Shown here: one piece after another, positions 27,409-36,952 of the stretch
Layout: each line of letters starts with the position of its first letter
Numbering within the stretch: the first letter of the stretch is position 1
Origin: an uncultured Bacilli bacterium
GTDB lineage: Bacteria; Bacillota_I; Bacilli_A; ML615J-28; CAG-698
Reading direction: 5' to 3'
DNA length: 64,000 nucleotides
NCBI GenBank assembly: GCA_934096585.1
Contig: CAKOMG010000006.1
Span: forward strand, 62,001-126,000
Program-made: the position numbers and the translations under genes
Notes under the pieces: model-generated
Databases searched by the model: none
Told to the model about the DNA's origin: nothing
The model's input: only the letters and a program-made list of their open reading frames with translations

Positions 27409-29073
27409 CTACATTAAACCAAATACTTCAAAATTATCATCCATATCAATTTTTAATGCCATTGGTTCTTTAGAAAGACCTGGCATAGTCATAACCGCAC
27501 CTGTCAAGCAAATAATAAACTTTGATCCTGTCGATATGCGTACATCTTTTATATGTATAGTAAAATCTTTTGGTCTACCTATCAATTTAGCATTATCTGA
27601 TAATGAATTTGGCGTTTTAGCCATACAAATATAATAATTTTTAGCTTCTGTATTTTCCAATGATGTAATTATTTCCTCGGCTTTTTCACTATATTCAACA
27701 TTTCTTGCTCCATATGCCTTCTTAGAAATCTTTAATATTTTTTCTTTGATTGTATCTTTTAAATCGTATAAAGGTTCATATGATGCATTATCATTTATAT
27801 TATTAATTATTGTCTTAGCTAAATCCAATCCACCTTTTCCGCCTTTTTCATATACTTCGCACAATTCAATTGGTATATTATTCTTATGTGCCCATTCTTT
27901 TAATACTTGAATTTCCGGCTCGGTATCGGTTAGAAATTTATTAATAGCAATAACGCAAGGAAGACCAAATGTTTTAATTGTCTCAACATGCTTTTCAAGA
28001 TTACATAGTCCTTGTTTAAGTGCATTGACATTTTCTTCCTTTAAGTTATCTAAGGCTACCCCTCCATGATATTTCAAAGCTTTAATTGTAGCTACCATAA
28101 CTACCATGTTTGGTTTTAATTCTGCTTCACGACATTTGATATCTAAAAACTTTTCAGCTCCTAAATCCGCTCCAAATCCAGCTTCTGTTATTACATAATC
28201 ACTTATTTTTAAAGCTAATTTCGTAGCTAAAATAGAATTGCAACCATGAGCTATATTCGCAAAAGGACCACCATGTACAACAACCAAATTATTTTCTAAA
28301 GTTTGAATAATATTTGGTTTGATAGCATCTTTCAAAATTACCATTAAAGAACCAGTAATTCCCAAATCCTTAATATATATAGGCTTTTTATCATATGTAT
28401 AAGCAATTAAACAATTATCTAAACGTTCACGCAAATTGTGTACAGATGTTGCTAAACATAAATTGGCCATTACTTCACTAGCAACAGTTATATTAAAACT
28501 ATCAAATCTTTTTGTTTCTTTCTTACTAGATAATCCAACTTCAACTTTTCTTAAAGCTCTATCATTTAAATCCATACATCTTTTCCAAGAAATATTATTA
28601 GGATCTATGTTAAGTTCATTGCCTTGATATATATGATTATCTATACATGCACTCACCAAATTGTTGGCTTGTGTCATAGCATGCAGATCACCAGTAAAAT
28701 GTAAATTCATTTCTACCATCGGATTTACTTGGGCATATCCACCGCCAGCTGCTCCACCTTTTACTCCAAAGACAGGTCCCATTGATGGTTCTCTAATTGC
28801 GCCAACACACGATTTGCCCAATTGATTCATTGCATCAATCAAACCGATTGTAGTTGTTGATTTGCCTTCTCCTGTTGGCGTTGGTGTAATTGCGGTTACG
28901 AGAATGAGCTTACCATTTTTTTTATTTTTAAGTCTCTTAAATATATCTAAATCAACTTTAGCCATATACTTCCCATAACAATATAGTTCTTGTTCTTTAA
29001 TATCATATCTTTTTATAACATCATTAATACTTTCCATTTTACTTTGTTTAATAATTTCTATATCTGATAACAT
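27409..29073 (-). CDS. fhs: Formate-tetrahydrofolate ligase
   Basis: Makes 10-formyl-tetrahydrofolate from formate, tetrahydrofolate and ATP. The P-loop TPTPTGEGKSTTT near residue 65, REPSMGPVFGVKGGAAGGGYAQV and the GGPFANIAHG block identify the family; about 554 residues is normal. I prefer the ATG at 29073; the GTG six bases upstream is within the likely ribosome-binding region. Confidence 0.95.
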   Translation of the reverse strand: MLSDIEIIKQSKMESINDVIKRYDIKEQELYCYGKYMAKVDLDIFKRLKNKKNGKLILVTAITPTPTGEGKSTTTIGLIDAMNQLGKSCVGAIREPSMGPVFGVKGGAAGGGYAQVNPMVEMNLHFTGDLHAMTQANNLVSACIDNHIYQGNELNIDPNNISWKRCMDLNDRALRKVEVGLSSKKETKRFDSFNITVASEVMANLCLATSVHNLRERLDNCLIAYTYDKKPIYIKDLGITGSLMVILKDAIKPNIIQTLENNLVVVHGGPFANIAHGCNSILATKLALKISDYVITEAGFGADLGAEKFLDIKCREAELKPNMVVMVATIKALKYHGGVALDNLKEENVNALKQGLCNLEKHVETIKTFGLPCVIAINKFLTDTEPEIQVLKEWAHKNNIPIELCEVYEKGGKGGLDLAKTIINNINDNASYEPLYDLKDTIKEKILKISKKAYGARNVEYSEKAEEIITSLENTEAKNYYICMAKTPNSLSDNAKLIGRPKDFTIHIKDVRISTGSKFIICLTGAVMTMPGLSKEPMALKIDMDDNFEVFGLM

Positions 29074-29091
29074 TATCACACCATCCTTTCT

Positions 29092-29301
29092 TTATATATC
29101 TAATTTCTTTTCCATCTCTTTTATTTTAACATATAACTCTTGATCGTACTTTGTTATTTCAATTATTTTGTTATTTTGATCAACTATAACTTGATCATTT
29201 TCCTTTATAGTTCCTTCTTTTAGATATCTACATCTTGTTTCATCATCAAAAACAACATATATATATAAGTCATCTACTTCTTCAACTATACCTTTTTTCA
29301 T
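29092..29301 (-). CDS. DUF3006 protein
   Basis: A 69-residue protein starting KKGIVEEVDDLYIYVVFDDE, the beta-rich pattern of DUF3006, which is commonly encoded directly after ComEC/MBL-like proteins. Function unknown. The ATG at 29301 has GGAG six bases upstream, and that GGAG overlaps the end of the MBL gene. Confidence 0.75.
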   Translation of the reverse strand: MKKGIVEEVDDLYIYVVFDDETRCRYLKEGTIKENDQVIVDQNNKIIEITKYDQELYVKIKEMEKKLDI

Positions 29302-29302
29302 A

Positions 29303-30199
29303 TTATTCTCCATAATGTGTTACATAACTTAATTCTATTCCATTACTCTGAAATAAAATTGTACCATCTGTTTTACTTTGGAATATTTTTTTTGAATAGT
29401 ATTCTAAACGATTTAAACTTGCGGTATGTGGATGTCCTGTTGTTGTATAGTTAGATGTAGTTATAACCGAATAATCAGGCTTCACTGCCCTTAAAAAATC
29501 TCTACCACTAGAATATGTAGATCCGTGATGACCAACTTTTAAAACATTTGATTTTAAATCAATACCACTATTTAATGCTTCTATTTCTCCGTCATTATAT
29601 CCCATATCGCCAGTAAACATAAATGAAATTTTATTGTAAGTCAATTTTGTTGCTACAGAACAACTATTGGCATCACTTGGATTATCCTCTTTTTTTGTTG
29701 AGACAACTTGTAAAAATAATTGTTTTTGGTTGATTATATAATCCTTTATTTTTACAATCTTCGTATCAACATTTCTACTATTAATAGAATTTAATATATT
29801 ATAATATGTATAATTTGTACTAGTACTACCAGACATAACAACCGTATTAACAATATATTCATTAATTATTTTGCTTGCAAAATAATAATGATCAGCATGA
29901 TTATGAGTAATAATAAAGTAATTAATTGTTTGAATCATTTCTATATCAAATATCTTTTTGATATTTTCCCACGAAGGAAAATTAACTGTACTATCATAAC
30001 ATGTGGCATGATCTAGTCCTGCATCTATTAACACCACTTCTTCAGTTGGTAATATTATTAATGTGCAATCAGCTTGGCCTACATTAATGAAGTATACTTT
30101 CAAATCATCTTTATATAGTTTTTCATTACCCTTATAATTCTTACATCCACATATTGATATAATTAAAACTAATAGTATACACTTGAATATCTTTTTCAT
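29303..30199 (-). CDS. Lipoprotein with metallo-beta-lactamase fold (ComEC C-terminal type)
   Basis: A signal peptide with lipobox ending ICGC (Cys19) anchors it outside the membrane. The remainder is an MBL fold of the ComEC/Rec2 C-terminal type: FINVGQADCTLI, HNHADH metal site, FTGDMG, and VGHHGS. Such domains are thought to be nucleases or phosphodiesterases; extracellular lipid-anchored forms paired with DUF3006 are common in Firmicutes. It might degrade extracellular DNA, which is inference. Starts one base after the cupin stop. Confidence 0.8.
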   Translation of the reverse strand: MKKIFKCILLVLIISICGCKNYKGNEKLYKDDLKVYFINVGQADCTLIILPTEEVVLIDAGLDHATCYDSTVNFPSWENIKKIFDIEMIQTINYFIITHNHADHYYFASKIINEYIVNTVVMSGSTSTNYTYYNILNSINSRNVDTKIVKIKDYIINQKQLFLQVVSTKKEDNPSDANSCSVATKLTYNKISFMFTGDMGYNDGEIEALNSGIDLKSNVLKVGHHGSTYSSGRDFLRAVKPDYSVITTSNYTTTGHPHTASLNRLEYYSKKIFQSKTDGTILFQSNGIELSYVTHYGE

Positions 30200-30200
30200 A

Positions 30201-30527
30201 TTATTTTGTTATAACCGCAAATAATTCTAAATCGTTTATACTGTTATTAACTATACTATGATTGCAATGTTGTGGGCAATAATTAGCATTGCCTTGTTTT
30301 AAGATATATTCTTTCCCATTTTCAATACATATACCTTCGCCTTTAATCACATATATAATTTCTTGATCTTTTTCATGAGTATGAATACCTATTGAGCAAT
30401 GAGGAGGAATAATAATATGTGCTATAGTATTCTTGTTATCAAAAAACTTTATCATTTTGATATATCCTTCACCATTACGCATATGTTCTATTTTGTTTTC
30501 TTCTAATTGACTGAAATCTATAATCAT
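30201..30527 (-). CDS. Small cupin-domain protein
   Basis: The single conserved cupin barrel shows the metal motif GIHTHEKDQE and the second motif half ending HCNHSI, in 108 residues. Cupins of this size bind a metal and small ligand or act as isomerases; no specific function can be assigned. GGAG lies before the ATG. Confidence 0.75.
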   Translation of the reverse strand: MIIDFSQLEENKIEHMRNGEGYIKMIKFFDNKNTIAHIIIPPHCSIGIHTHEKDQEIIYVIKGEGICIENGKEYILKQGNANYCPQHCNHSIVNNSINDLELFAVITK

Positions 30528-30544
30528 TTTGATTTTGCTCCTTT

Positions 30545-30577
30545 TTTTTGCGAAAAAAGAGAACTTAGCGTCCTCTT
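30545..30577 (-). terminator. Terminator of rpoE
   Basis: On the minus strand an eight-base stem (AAGAGGAC paired with GTTCTCTT, one G-U pair) with a five-base loop is followed by a run of U, just after the rpoE stop. Confidence 0.6.
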
Positions 30578-30581
30578 ATAT

Positions 30582-31112
30582 TTACTTTTTTCTTTTCAAC
30601 TCTTCTTCTATATCGTCTTCGTCATCTTCATCTTCGTCTTCATCATCAAAATTTGTAATTTCTTCGTCTTCATCATCAAATTTTTGATCCATAACCAAGC
30701 CTAAATCTTCTTCTATATCATCTTGTTCAGTTGTTTCTTCATCATCATCTTCAATATATTGATCAAGATTATCATCATTATCTAAATGATATTCATCTTT
30801 TAATTCATTATTGATAACTTCTTCATCTTCATCTGTTAAATCTTTTAAGTATCCACCATCTTTATCTAAGAATGATGAATTTTGGCGATTCTTTAAATCC
30901 CACAATTGATTTCCATCTTTATCTTCACCACAATACACAAAACATCCAGAAAGCATAAAATCAACTTGGAATTGCGCAATTTGATTTTCACTACCTACTG
31001 TACCTTTTTTTAAAAAAACTTCTTTTGTGATTGTATCTAATGATTGTGGTTTTTTCTTTTTCTTCATTAAAGCAATTGCCACATCTAAAAAAGAATCATA
31101 ATTACTATTCAT
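30582..31112 (-). CDS. rpoE: RNA polymerase delta subunit
   Basis: Delta binds RNA polymerase, speeds recycling and lowers non-specific binding. Residues 1-75 form the HARE-HTH domain (FLDVAIALMKKKKKPQSL...WDLKNR), and the C-terminal half is a very acidic Asp/Glu tail, the classic delta design. 176 residues is normal. The low-complexity GAT/GAA tail DNA could slip, but the frame stays open. Confidence 0.92.
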   Translation of the reverse strand: MNSNYDSFLDVAIALMKKKKKPQSLDTITKEVFLKKGTVGSENQIAQFQVDFMLSGCFVYCGEDKDGNQLWDLKNRQNSSFLDKDGGYLKDLTDEDEEVINNELKDEYHLDNDDNLDQYIEDDDEETTEQDDIEEDLGLVMDQKFDDEDEEITNFDDEDEDEDDEDDIEEELKRKK

Positions 31113-31138
31113 GCGTTTTCCTCCGGTATTATAGATAT

Positions 31139-31166
31139 ATTATACACTAATTTATTATTTTTTCAA
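31139..31166 (-). promoter_or_regulatory. Promoter of rpoE
   Basis: TTGAAA (31166-31161), 16 bases and TATAAT (31144-31139) on the minus strand. Confidence 0.6.
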
Positions 31167-31171
31167 GTGTT

Positions 31172-31351
31172 TTATAATAAAAAGAATATAATTAAAATAA
31201 TTATTCCTGGAATTCGAAACACTCCAACTATCAAAATTGTCCATATATTAATAGGTATATTAACATTTATATATGTTCCTAACACATTGGTTACAAATAA
31301 TAGTAGTAATGAAATTATTATTGATTTAAGTATCCATTTAATAACTTTCAT
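31172..31351 (-). CDS. BofA-family small membrane protein
   Basis: A 59-residue ORF too short for usual length cut-offs. It reads MKVIKWILKSIIIS, a hydrophobic helix with GTYIN and then NIPINIWTILIVGVFRIPGIIILI, matching the BofA pattern (IPINxWTxxIVGxxGIPGV) of the pro-sigma-K processing inhibitor family. In spore formers BofA inhibits SpoIVFB in the outer forespore membrane; BofA-like proteins also occur outside sporulation. GAGAGG precedes the ATG. No spoIVFA/B is in the window. Confidence 0.75.
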   Translation of the reverse strand: MKVIKWILKSIIISLLLLFVTNVLGTYINVNIPINIWTILIVGVFRIPGIIILIIFFLL

Positions 31352-31386
31352 AAAATACCTCTCATATATCTATATGAGTAACTATT

Positions 31387-32100
31387 TTATTTATTACTAA
31401 ATATTTTATAATCCGTTCTATCTATTATTAAAGGGGTAATACTAATGCAATTATTATCAATTGTTATAACATCACTATTAATATCATCATATTGTCTCGA
31501 ATTGTCTGGGGTTCCTTCTGGACTTACTACTTTATCACTTATTTGTCTATAAAAAGTTCTAAAATTAGTTTTTCCTTGTTTTGTAATTTTAATGCTATTG
31601 TAATTATTTGGTATATTAATATTTAATAAATAAGATTTATTTATTAATTTTTCATTATTTATATATTGAAAAATATTACAAAGTGCCTCTTCTAATCCTT
31701 CAAATTTATTTCGTGCAGCAGAAAAAGCTATTCCTTTTTTCCCTAACAATACCCCTTCTTCAGCAGCACCTAATGTTCCTGAATACATAATATCTTCTCC
31801 TAGATTGTATCCATTATTTATTCCTGATAATACAATATCATAGTCTATATTTAAATAGTAGTGAGCAACACGCACACAATCTGCGGGAGTAGAATCTACT
31901 GCGTAAGATTTAACTCCTGGTATAATATCAGCAACTTGTTCAACCGAATACGTTGTGCGTATATTTAAACCATGGCTTTTTGCGGATTGTTCTGTTAGTG
32001 GTGCAACACAAATTACATCGCCAAAATTTTTGGCAATTTTAGCCAATATTTTAAGTCCTGTTGCATTTATTCCATCATCATTAGTAATTAAGTATCTCAT
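31387..32100 (-). CDS. surE: 5'-nucleotidase SurE
   Basis: SurE is a metal-dependent phosphatase acting on nucleoside monophosphates. The N-terminal TNDDG metal motif, PLTEQSAKSHG, and SGINNGYNLGED are all present, in 237 residues. The ATG overlaps the stop of the upstream DHH gene (TAATG), so surE is the last gene of a DHH-DHH-surE unit concerned with nucleotide turnover. Confidence 0.92.
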   Translation of the reverse strand: MRYLITNDDGINATGLKILAKIAKNFGDVICVAPLTEQSAKSHGLNIRTTYSVEQVADIIPGVKSYAVDSTPADCVRVAHYYLNIDYDIVLSGINNGYNLGEDIMYSGTLGAAEEGVLLGKKGIAFSAARNKFEGLEEALCNIFQYINNEKLINKSYLLNINIPNNYNSIKITKQGKTNFRTFYRQISDKVVSPEGTPDNSRQYDDINSDVITIDNNCISITPLIIDRTDYKIFSNK

Positions 32101-33104
32101 TAAAATAAATCCTTATGGCTTAATTTAAAGGCTTGAAGCTTTTCATCAGCAACTTTAAGCACTTGCTTATAATCTTTTCTCTTAAGTATCTTTCCACCAG
32201 CTGCATTTTCGTGACCGCCACCACCAAACATAGCCGCTATATCTACTACAGGTATATATCTAGATCTAAATCTGATGCGTATTTCGTTATCATATTCAAT
32301 AAATAATAACCATATTAGTGATCCTTTAATTGAATCTAAACAATTAACTAAATTAGCAGCATCATTGGCTGTAGTTTTAAACTTTTTAATCATCTTTTTA
32401 GATATATAAATGTATGCAACACCATTTGCAGTTATATTAAAATGTTCATATACATAACCTTGTAATTTAAAACTTTCAGGATTTTTATTATTTAAATAAG
32501 AATACAATAAATCTGTATTAATGTTATGACTAATTAATTTACCCGCACAATTAAAAGTACTTTCAGTAACAGATGAATATTTAAATCTTCCTGTATCAGT
32601 AACAAGACCTGTATATAAAGCAAGTGCTGCTTTTTCATTTATATGTAATATATCTTTAAAAGTATCCGCAAATTCATATATAATTTGACAGCATGCTGGA
32701 GCATCCTCATATATCAAATTTAAATATCCATAATTTTCTGTAACTATATGATGATCTATTTTGATAACATTATTATTTATATTGAAAGTATTCGTAGCAA
32801 TGCGATCGCTTGTTGCCGTATCTACTACTATAATTAAACTATTTTTTATTATGTTTTCATCAACAACATCTTCACTACCAATAAAACTCAAATACTCAGG
32901 AATACCATCTCCTACACAATATATGTTTTTTGTTGGAAAAGAATCTTCTAATATATATTTCAGTCCAAATGCGGAACCAATAGCATCTCCATCTGGGCGA
33001 TAATGTCTAAGGATAATTATTGAATCGCTTTTTTTGATTTCTTCTAATATGTTTTTTTTGATTTCAAAATTTTCATCTTTTTTATTTTTCACGAATAATC
33101 CCAT
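32100..33104 (-). CDS. DHH-family phosphoesterase (NrnA-like), paralogue 2
   Basis: NrnA-type enzymes hydrolyse short oligoribonucleotides and/or pAp or cyclic-dinucleotide breakdown products. Motifs HYRPDGDAIGS, VVDTATSD, DHH (KIDHHI) and the C-terminal DHHA1 glycine motif GGGGHENAAG are present in 334 residues. A neighbouring paralogue has the same architecture; the two are clearly diverged. GGAGG precedes the ATG. Confidence 0.88.
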   Translation of the reverse strand: MGLFVKNKKDENFEIKKNILEEIKKSDSIIILRHYRPDGDAIGSAFGLKYILEDSFPTKNIYCVGDGIPEYLSFIGSEDVVDENIIKNSLIIVVDTATSDRIATNTFNINNNVIKIDHHIVTENYGYLNLIYEDAPACCQIIYEFADTFKDILHINEKAALALYTGLVTDTGRFKYSSVTESTFNCAGKLISHNINTDLLYSYLNNKNPESFKLQGYVYEHFNITANGVAYIYISKKMIKKFKTTANDAANLVNCLDSIKGSLIWLLFIEYDNEIRIRFRSRYIPVVDIAAMFGGGGHENAAGGKILKRKDYKQVLKVADEKLQAFKLSHKDLF

Positions 33105-33105
33105 A

Positions 33106-34038
33106 TTATTCCTCCACTAAATTATTTAAATCTTCTAATAATTGATATGCAACATCCATGTTTTCAACTGTGGCGCCACTAGCAAGCTTATGACCTCCAC
33201 CACCATACTTAGTAGCAATAGGATTTACATTATATTTATTTGATCTAATTTCAACAATAATCTTTTTATGTTCATCTTCTGTAAAATTAACCCAAATATC
33301 AATTCCATTTATTCCAGCCATAATATTCACCATACCTCGAGAAATTGTAAAAATATCTACATCATATTTTTTTATATCTTCTTGAGTATTAATTAAATAG
33401 GCAACATTTTTATTAGTTATTTGAAATTTGTCCGTTAACTTTGCTCTCAATTTTACAATTTTTAAATCTTCTGTATATAACTTATTATATATATCACTTT
33501 GGGAAAAGTTATATTTTAATAATTTCGATGCAATGATAAACGTATCACTTGTTACATTATCATATCTAAATCTGCCACTATCCGTAACAATTCCTGTAAA
33601 TAAAGCTTTTGCACCTTGGTCTGTTAATTTCATGTTGTTATTAAATATAATTTTACTGACTAAACTAGCACAACTTATTTCATTTGTTTCCACAATATTT
33701 AAATCTCCATAATCACATTTTGATATATGATGATCTATTTTAATGACATATTTTCCTAATTTATATCTATCATCATTGATCATTAATGTATCACCTGAAT
33801 CTAGTACAATTACTAAAGCATTTTGATATGTATCATCTGTTATATTATCCATATCTCCAAGAAAGGCAAACTTAGTATTTACATCCCCAACAACATATAC
33901 ATTTTTATATGGAAATGTAGCTTTAATAGCCTCTCTTAATCCAATTTGACTGCCCATTGCATCTCCATCAGGACGTCCATGTCGATGTATAATAATAGTG
34001 CCATACTCTTTAATTTTTTTTATTACCTCTTTATACAT
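33106..34038 (-). CDS. DHH-family phosphoesterase (NrnA-like), paralogue 1
   Basis: HRHGRPDGDAMGS, VLDSGD, KIDHHI and GGGGHKLASG give the full DHH-DHHA1 set in 310 residues. It starts the DHH-DHH-surE operon. Having two tandem NrnA-like genes may mean different specificities (nanoRNA versus pAp or c-di-AMP products); this is inference. GAGGATA precedes the ATG. Confidence 0.88.
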   Translation of the reverse strand: MYKEVIKKIKEYGTIIIHRHGRPDGDAMGSQIGLREAIKATFPYKNVYVVGDVNTKFAFLGDMDNITDDTYQNALVIVLDSGDTLMINDDRYKLGKYVIKIDHHISKCDYGDLNIVETNEISCASLVSKIIFNNNMKLTDQGAKALFTGIVTDSGRFRYDNVTSDTFIIASKLLKYNFSQSDIYNKLYTEDLKIVKLRAKLTDKFQITNKNVAYLINTQEDIKKYDVDIFTISRGMVNIMAGINGIDIWVNFTEDEHKKIIVEIRSNKYNVNPIATKYGGGGHKLASGATVENMDVAYQLLEDLNNLVEE

Positions 34039-34087
34039 AAATATCCTCGCTTTTAATAATTATAGCATATTTTTATATAAATGTAAA

Positions 34088-34115
34088 ATAAAAGCTAGTT
34101 TTATATCCTAGCTTT
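34088..34115 (-). terminator. Possible weak terminator after sbcC
   Basis: AAAGCTAG (34091-34098) and CTAGCTTT (34108-34115) form a stem that includes the sbcC stop; the U-tail is poor. Confidence 0.45.
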
Positions 34116-36951
34116 CAATTAAATTACTTTCATTATTTATTTTTATTATTTTGATTGAATTGTCAGTAATATTGTCAAATGTGTCATCATGGCTTATTAC
34201 AAATAATTGACTTAACTCTTTTGAAATATCTTTTACCACTTCACCAACTTTAACTCTTCTATCATAATCAAGGTTAATAGTAGGTTCATCAAGAAAATAA
34301 AAATCTAATTTAGTTATTTGCTTTAACATTGCTAAGCGAATAGCAATAGCTACACTCATTTGCTCTCCGCCTGACAATTGCTTAATTGACTTAACTTTAT
34401 TAGCGTCGCTCATATCAATTAGTTCAACCTCATAATCATCTAACATTTCAACTCTAACATTCTCACTTGATATCATTTGGTATAAAGCTGTAGCATAAAT
34501 AGATATATAATTTCTTATTTGGATACTTAATTCTTTGGGAATATTAATAAAAATATCACGATATATTTTTAATTTTTCACTTACTCTTTGATATATATTT
34601 ATCTCTTTTTCTTTGTTTTTTAATTCTTCATGTTTTAATTGTAATATATCTATTTCTTTTTGTAACGTATTATATATATCCTGTTTTATGTTTAAAAATG
34701 ATGTTGTTGAAACTATTTCATTATTAATCTTTTCTACTTCTTTAAGAATTGTAATATATATATCTTCATTATATTTTTGCTTTTCTTCTTCAATTTGAAT
34801 AGTTATATTTTTTTGCTTTTCATTTATTATATCTATTTGTTTTGATAAATCTTTTTGTTTAGCCATATAATCATCTAAATCTTTACACTTATCTTTATTT
34901 AAAATATATGAATTATATGTTGGTTCAAACTTCTTAATTAATTGCTTTTTTTCATCAATTTCAATTTCTATCGATTCATTTGGCTTTAATTTGAGTTTTA
35001 ATTGTTTATTAAGCGTTTCAAACCTTTCGTTATTTTTTAATAATTCTTCTAATTTAGTATTATTTTTTTCGATTTCCAATTCAATATTAGTAATAGTTTT
35101 TCTAATTTCTATTAAAGTATTCTTATTGATAGATATATGGGATAAAGCACTTATTTTATCACTTTGCAATTGATTTATTTTATTGTTTAAATTATCAAGC
35201 GTTTCGTTTTTATATTCTTTAATTATTACATCAACTTGCGAAATTAAATTTGAAACGATATCTAAATAATTCTCATTATTTATTTCAACATTATATCTTT
35301 TTTTAATTTCTTCAATTATTTCATTAAATCTATTTTCATCATTTTGCGCTTGCATTAGTGTTAATTCAAATGTTGACCTATCCGAACTTAGCTCCTCTTC
35401 TTTATTAACTAATGGTGTCATTTCGTGAATATCATTTAGTAGTTGGGAAATTTGATGCTTTTTTATTACGATTTCTTTTTCTAATTGTTCATTCAATGTT
35501 GTGTTTTCTATATTTAAACATTTCGCATGAAGTATTGGACATAATCCATCTTTCATATACGACTTATTAGCTTCTAAATTTTCAATTTCATTATTAAGTT
35601 TTTCAATACTTATTTGTTTATTATTAATTAATTGTTTATATCTATTAATAGTTTCTTGTTTTTCATGAATAATAGCAAGTTTTTCTTGTAATACATTAGT
35701 ATCTTCCTTATGAAATCCTAATAATGTATCTTTAACTCCATTTAAGTATTCCAGGTTTGAATGATTACGATGCGATGTTTGAATTTCGTTTTCGCTTTCT
35801 ATTATTTGTTTAGATTTTAAATCTTTTAATGTGATGTCAATGTTTTTTGCTTTTTCTTCACAATCTACTATAGATTTAGTTAAGTCAATTTCTGTTTGTT
35901 TGTTTTTTCCTAAATCAATTTTTTTATTATGAATAATATCCTTAATATTTTCAATTTTTACATCATTTAGTTCTATTTGATTTTGATTATAATTATGTTC
36001 TTCTTTTAACTTATTATGTTCATGGAGTTTTCTTTCCAATTCGTTTAATTGATTTGTGGAAGAGATATACATATTATATCCATATTCATCATTAATTAAT
36101 TGTTTTTTAGCCACTTGCATTTGAAAAATTTGTTTATCTATAGTGTCTAATTGAACCTTTAATACTTGCGCTTGACTATTTATATCTACTAAATCATTAT
36201 TTAAGTTGTTTATAACTCTTTTTTGATTTTCATAAAACTCTTTTTTGATTTCTTTTTCAACTTTTTCGTGATTTAATTCATTTAAAACTTTTGTTCTATC
36301 ATTAATCTCCTTAATTAAAGATTCTTGTTCTTCTTTTTTTGTTTCAAAATTAACTAATTCACCTAATAATCTTTCTTTGGATTTTTCTAAATTAAATAAA
36401 TGTTCTTTTTCTACTATATCATTTAATTTTTTCATGTTATCCGCAAGTATTTTATATATATCTAAATCAAATAATTTATCAAAGTTTTCTTTACGATTTT
36501 TTGATGTTTCTAAAAAGGCATTTACAAAGGTCCCTTGTGGTACCGCAATTATTTCTTCAAATAGTTTAGGTAGCGACTTTTCCTTAGGAATATTTAAAGT
36601 TCCTCTTACGAACTCATAAACATCAGATACATTTTCATATAAAACCTGATTTGTTTCCATATCAATTATTTTAACAGTATTACTTTTTGATTTTATTGTC
36701 CTTTTTATACAATATATTTTTCCATCTATTGCTTCAAATGTAATAGTTATTAATCCTTTTATTTCGTTATATCTCAATAACTCATTCATAGTTTTTGGTG
36801 AATAATTAAATAAACCAAACCCAATGCTTTCGATAATTGTTGATTTGCCACTACCATTTAAACCTAGTATACAATTGATACCATTTTTAAAATTAATTAT
36901 TTCATGCTTATAACTTTTTATATTTTCTAATTCTAAAGATATTATTTTCAT
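34108..36951 (-). CDS. sbcC: SbcC/Rad50-type exonuclease ATPase subunit
   Basis: SbcCD processes hairpins and double-strand ends. N-terminal Walker A GLNGSGKST and C-terminal signature LSGGEQMSVAIAIRLA with Walker B DFYFLDEPT frame a long coiled coil (about 165-800). The mid-coil apex reads CPILHAKC, two cysteines six residues apart, instead of the usual CPIC-type zinc hook. 947 residues is normal. It starts one base after the sbcD stop. Confidence 0.9.
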   Translation of the reverse strand: MKIISLELENIKSYKHEIINFKNGINCILGLNGSGKSTIIESIGFGLFNYSPKTMNELLRYNEIKGLITITFEAIDGKIYCIKRTIKSKSNTVKIIDMETNQVLYENVSDVYEFVRGTLNIPKEKSLPKLFEEIIAVPQGTFVNAFLETSKNRKENFDKLFDLDIYKILADNMKKLNDIVEKEHLFNLEKSKERLLGELVNFETKKEEQESLIKEINDRTKVLNELNHEKVEKEIKKEFYENQKRVINNLNNDLVDINSQAQVLKVQLDTIDKQIFQMQVAKKQLINDEYGYNMYISSTNQLNELERKLHEHNKLKEEHNYNQNQIELNDVKIENIKDIIHNKKIDLGKNKQTEIDLTKSIVDCEEKAKNIDITLKDLKSKQIIESENEIQTSHRNHSNLEYLNGVKDTLLGFHKEDTNVLQEKLAIIHEKQETINRYKQLINNKQISIEKLNNEIENLEANKSYMKDGLCPILHAKCLNIENTTLNEQLEKEIVIKKHQISQLLNDIHEMTPLVNKEEELSSDRSTFELTLMQAQNDENRFNEIIEEIKKRYNVEINNENYLDIVSNLISQVDVIIKEYKNETLDNLNNKINQLQSDKISALSHISINKNTLIEIRKTITNIELEIEKNNTKLEELLKNNERFETLNKQLKLKLKPNESIEIEIDEKKQLIKKFEPTYNSYILNKDKCKDLDDYMAKQKDLSKQIDIINEKQKNITIQIEEEKQKYNEDIYITILKEVEKINNEIVSTTSFLNIKQDIYNTLQKEIDILQLKHEELKNKEKEINIYQRVSEKLKIYRDIFINIPKELSIQIRNYISIYATALYQMISSENVRVEMLDDYEVELIDMSDANKVKSIKQLSGGEQMSVAIAIRLAMLKQITKLDFYFLDEPTINLDYDRRVKVGEVVKDISKELSQLFVISHDDTFDNITDNSIKIIKINNESNLIES

Positions 36952-36952
36952 T

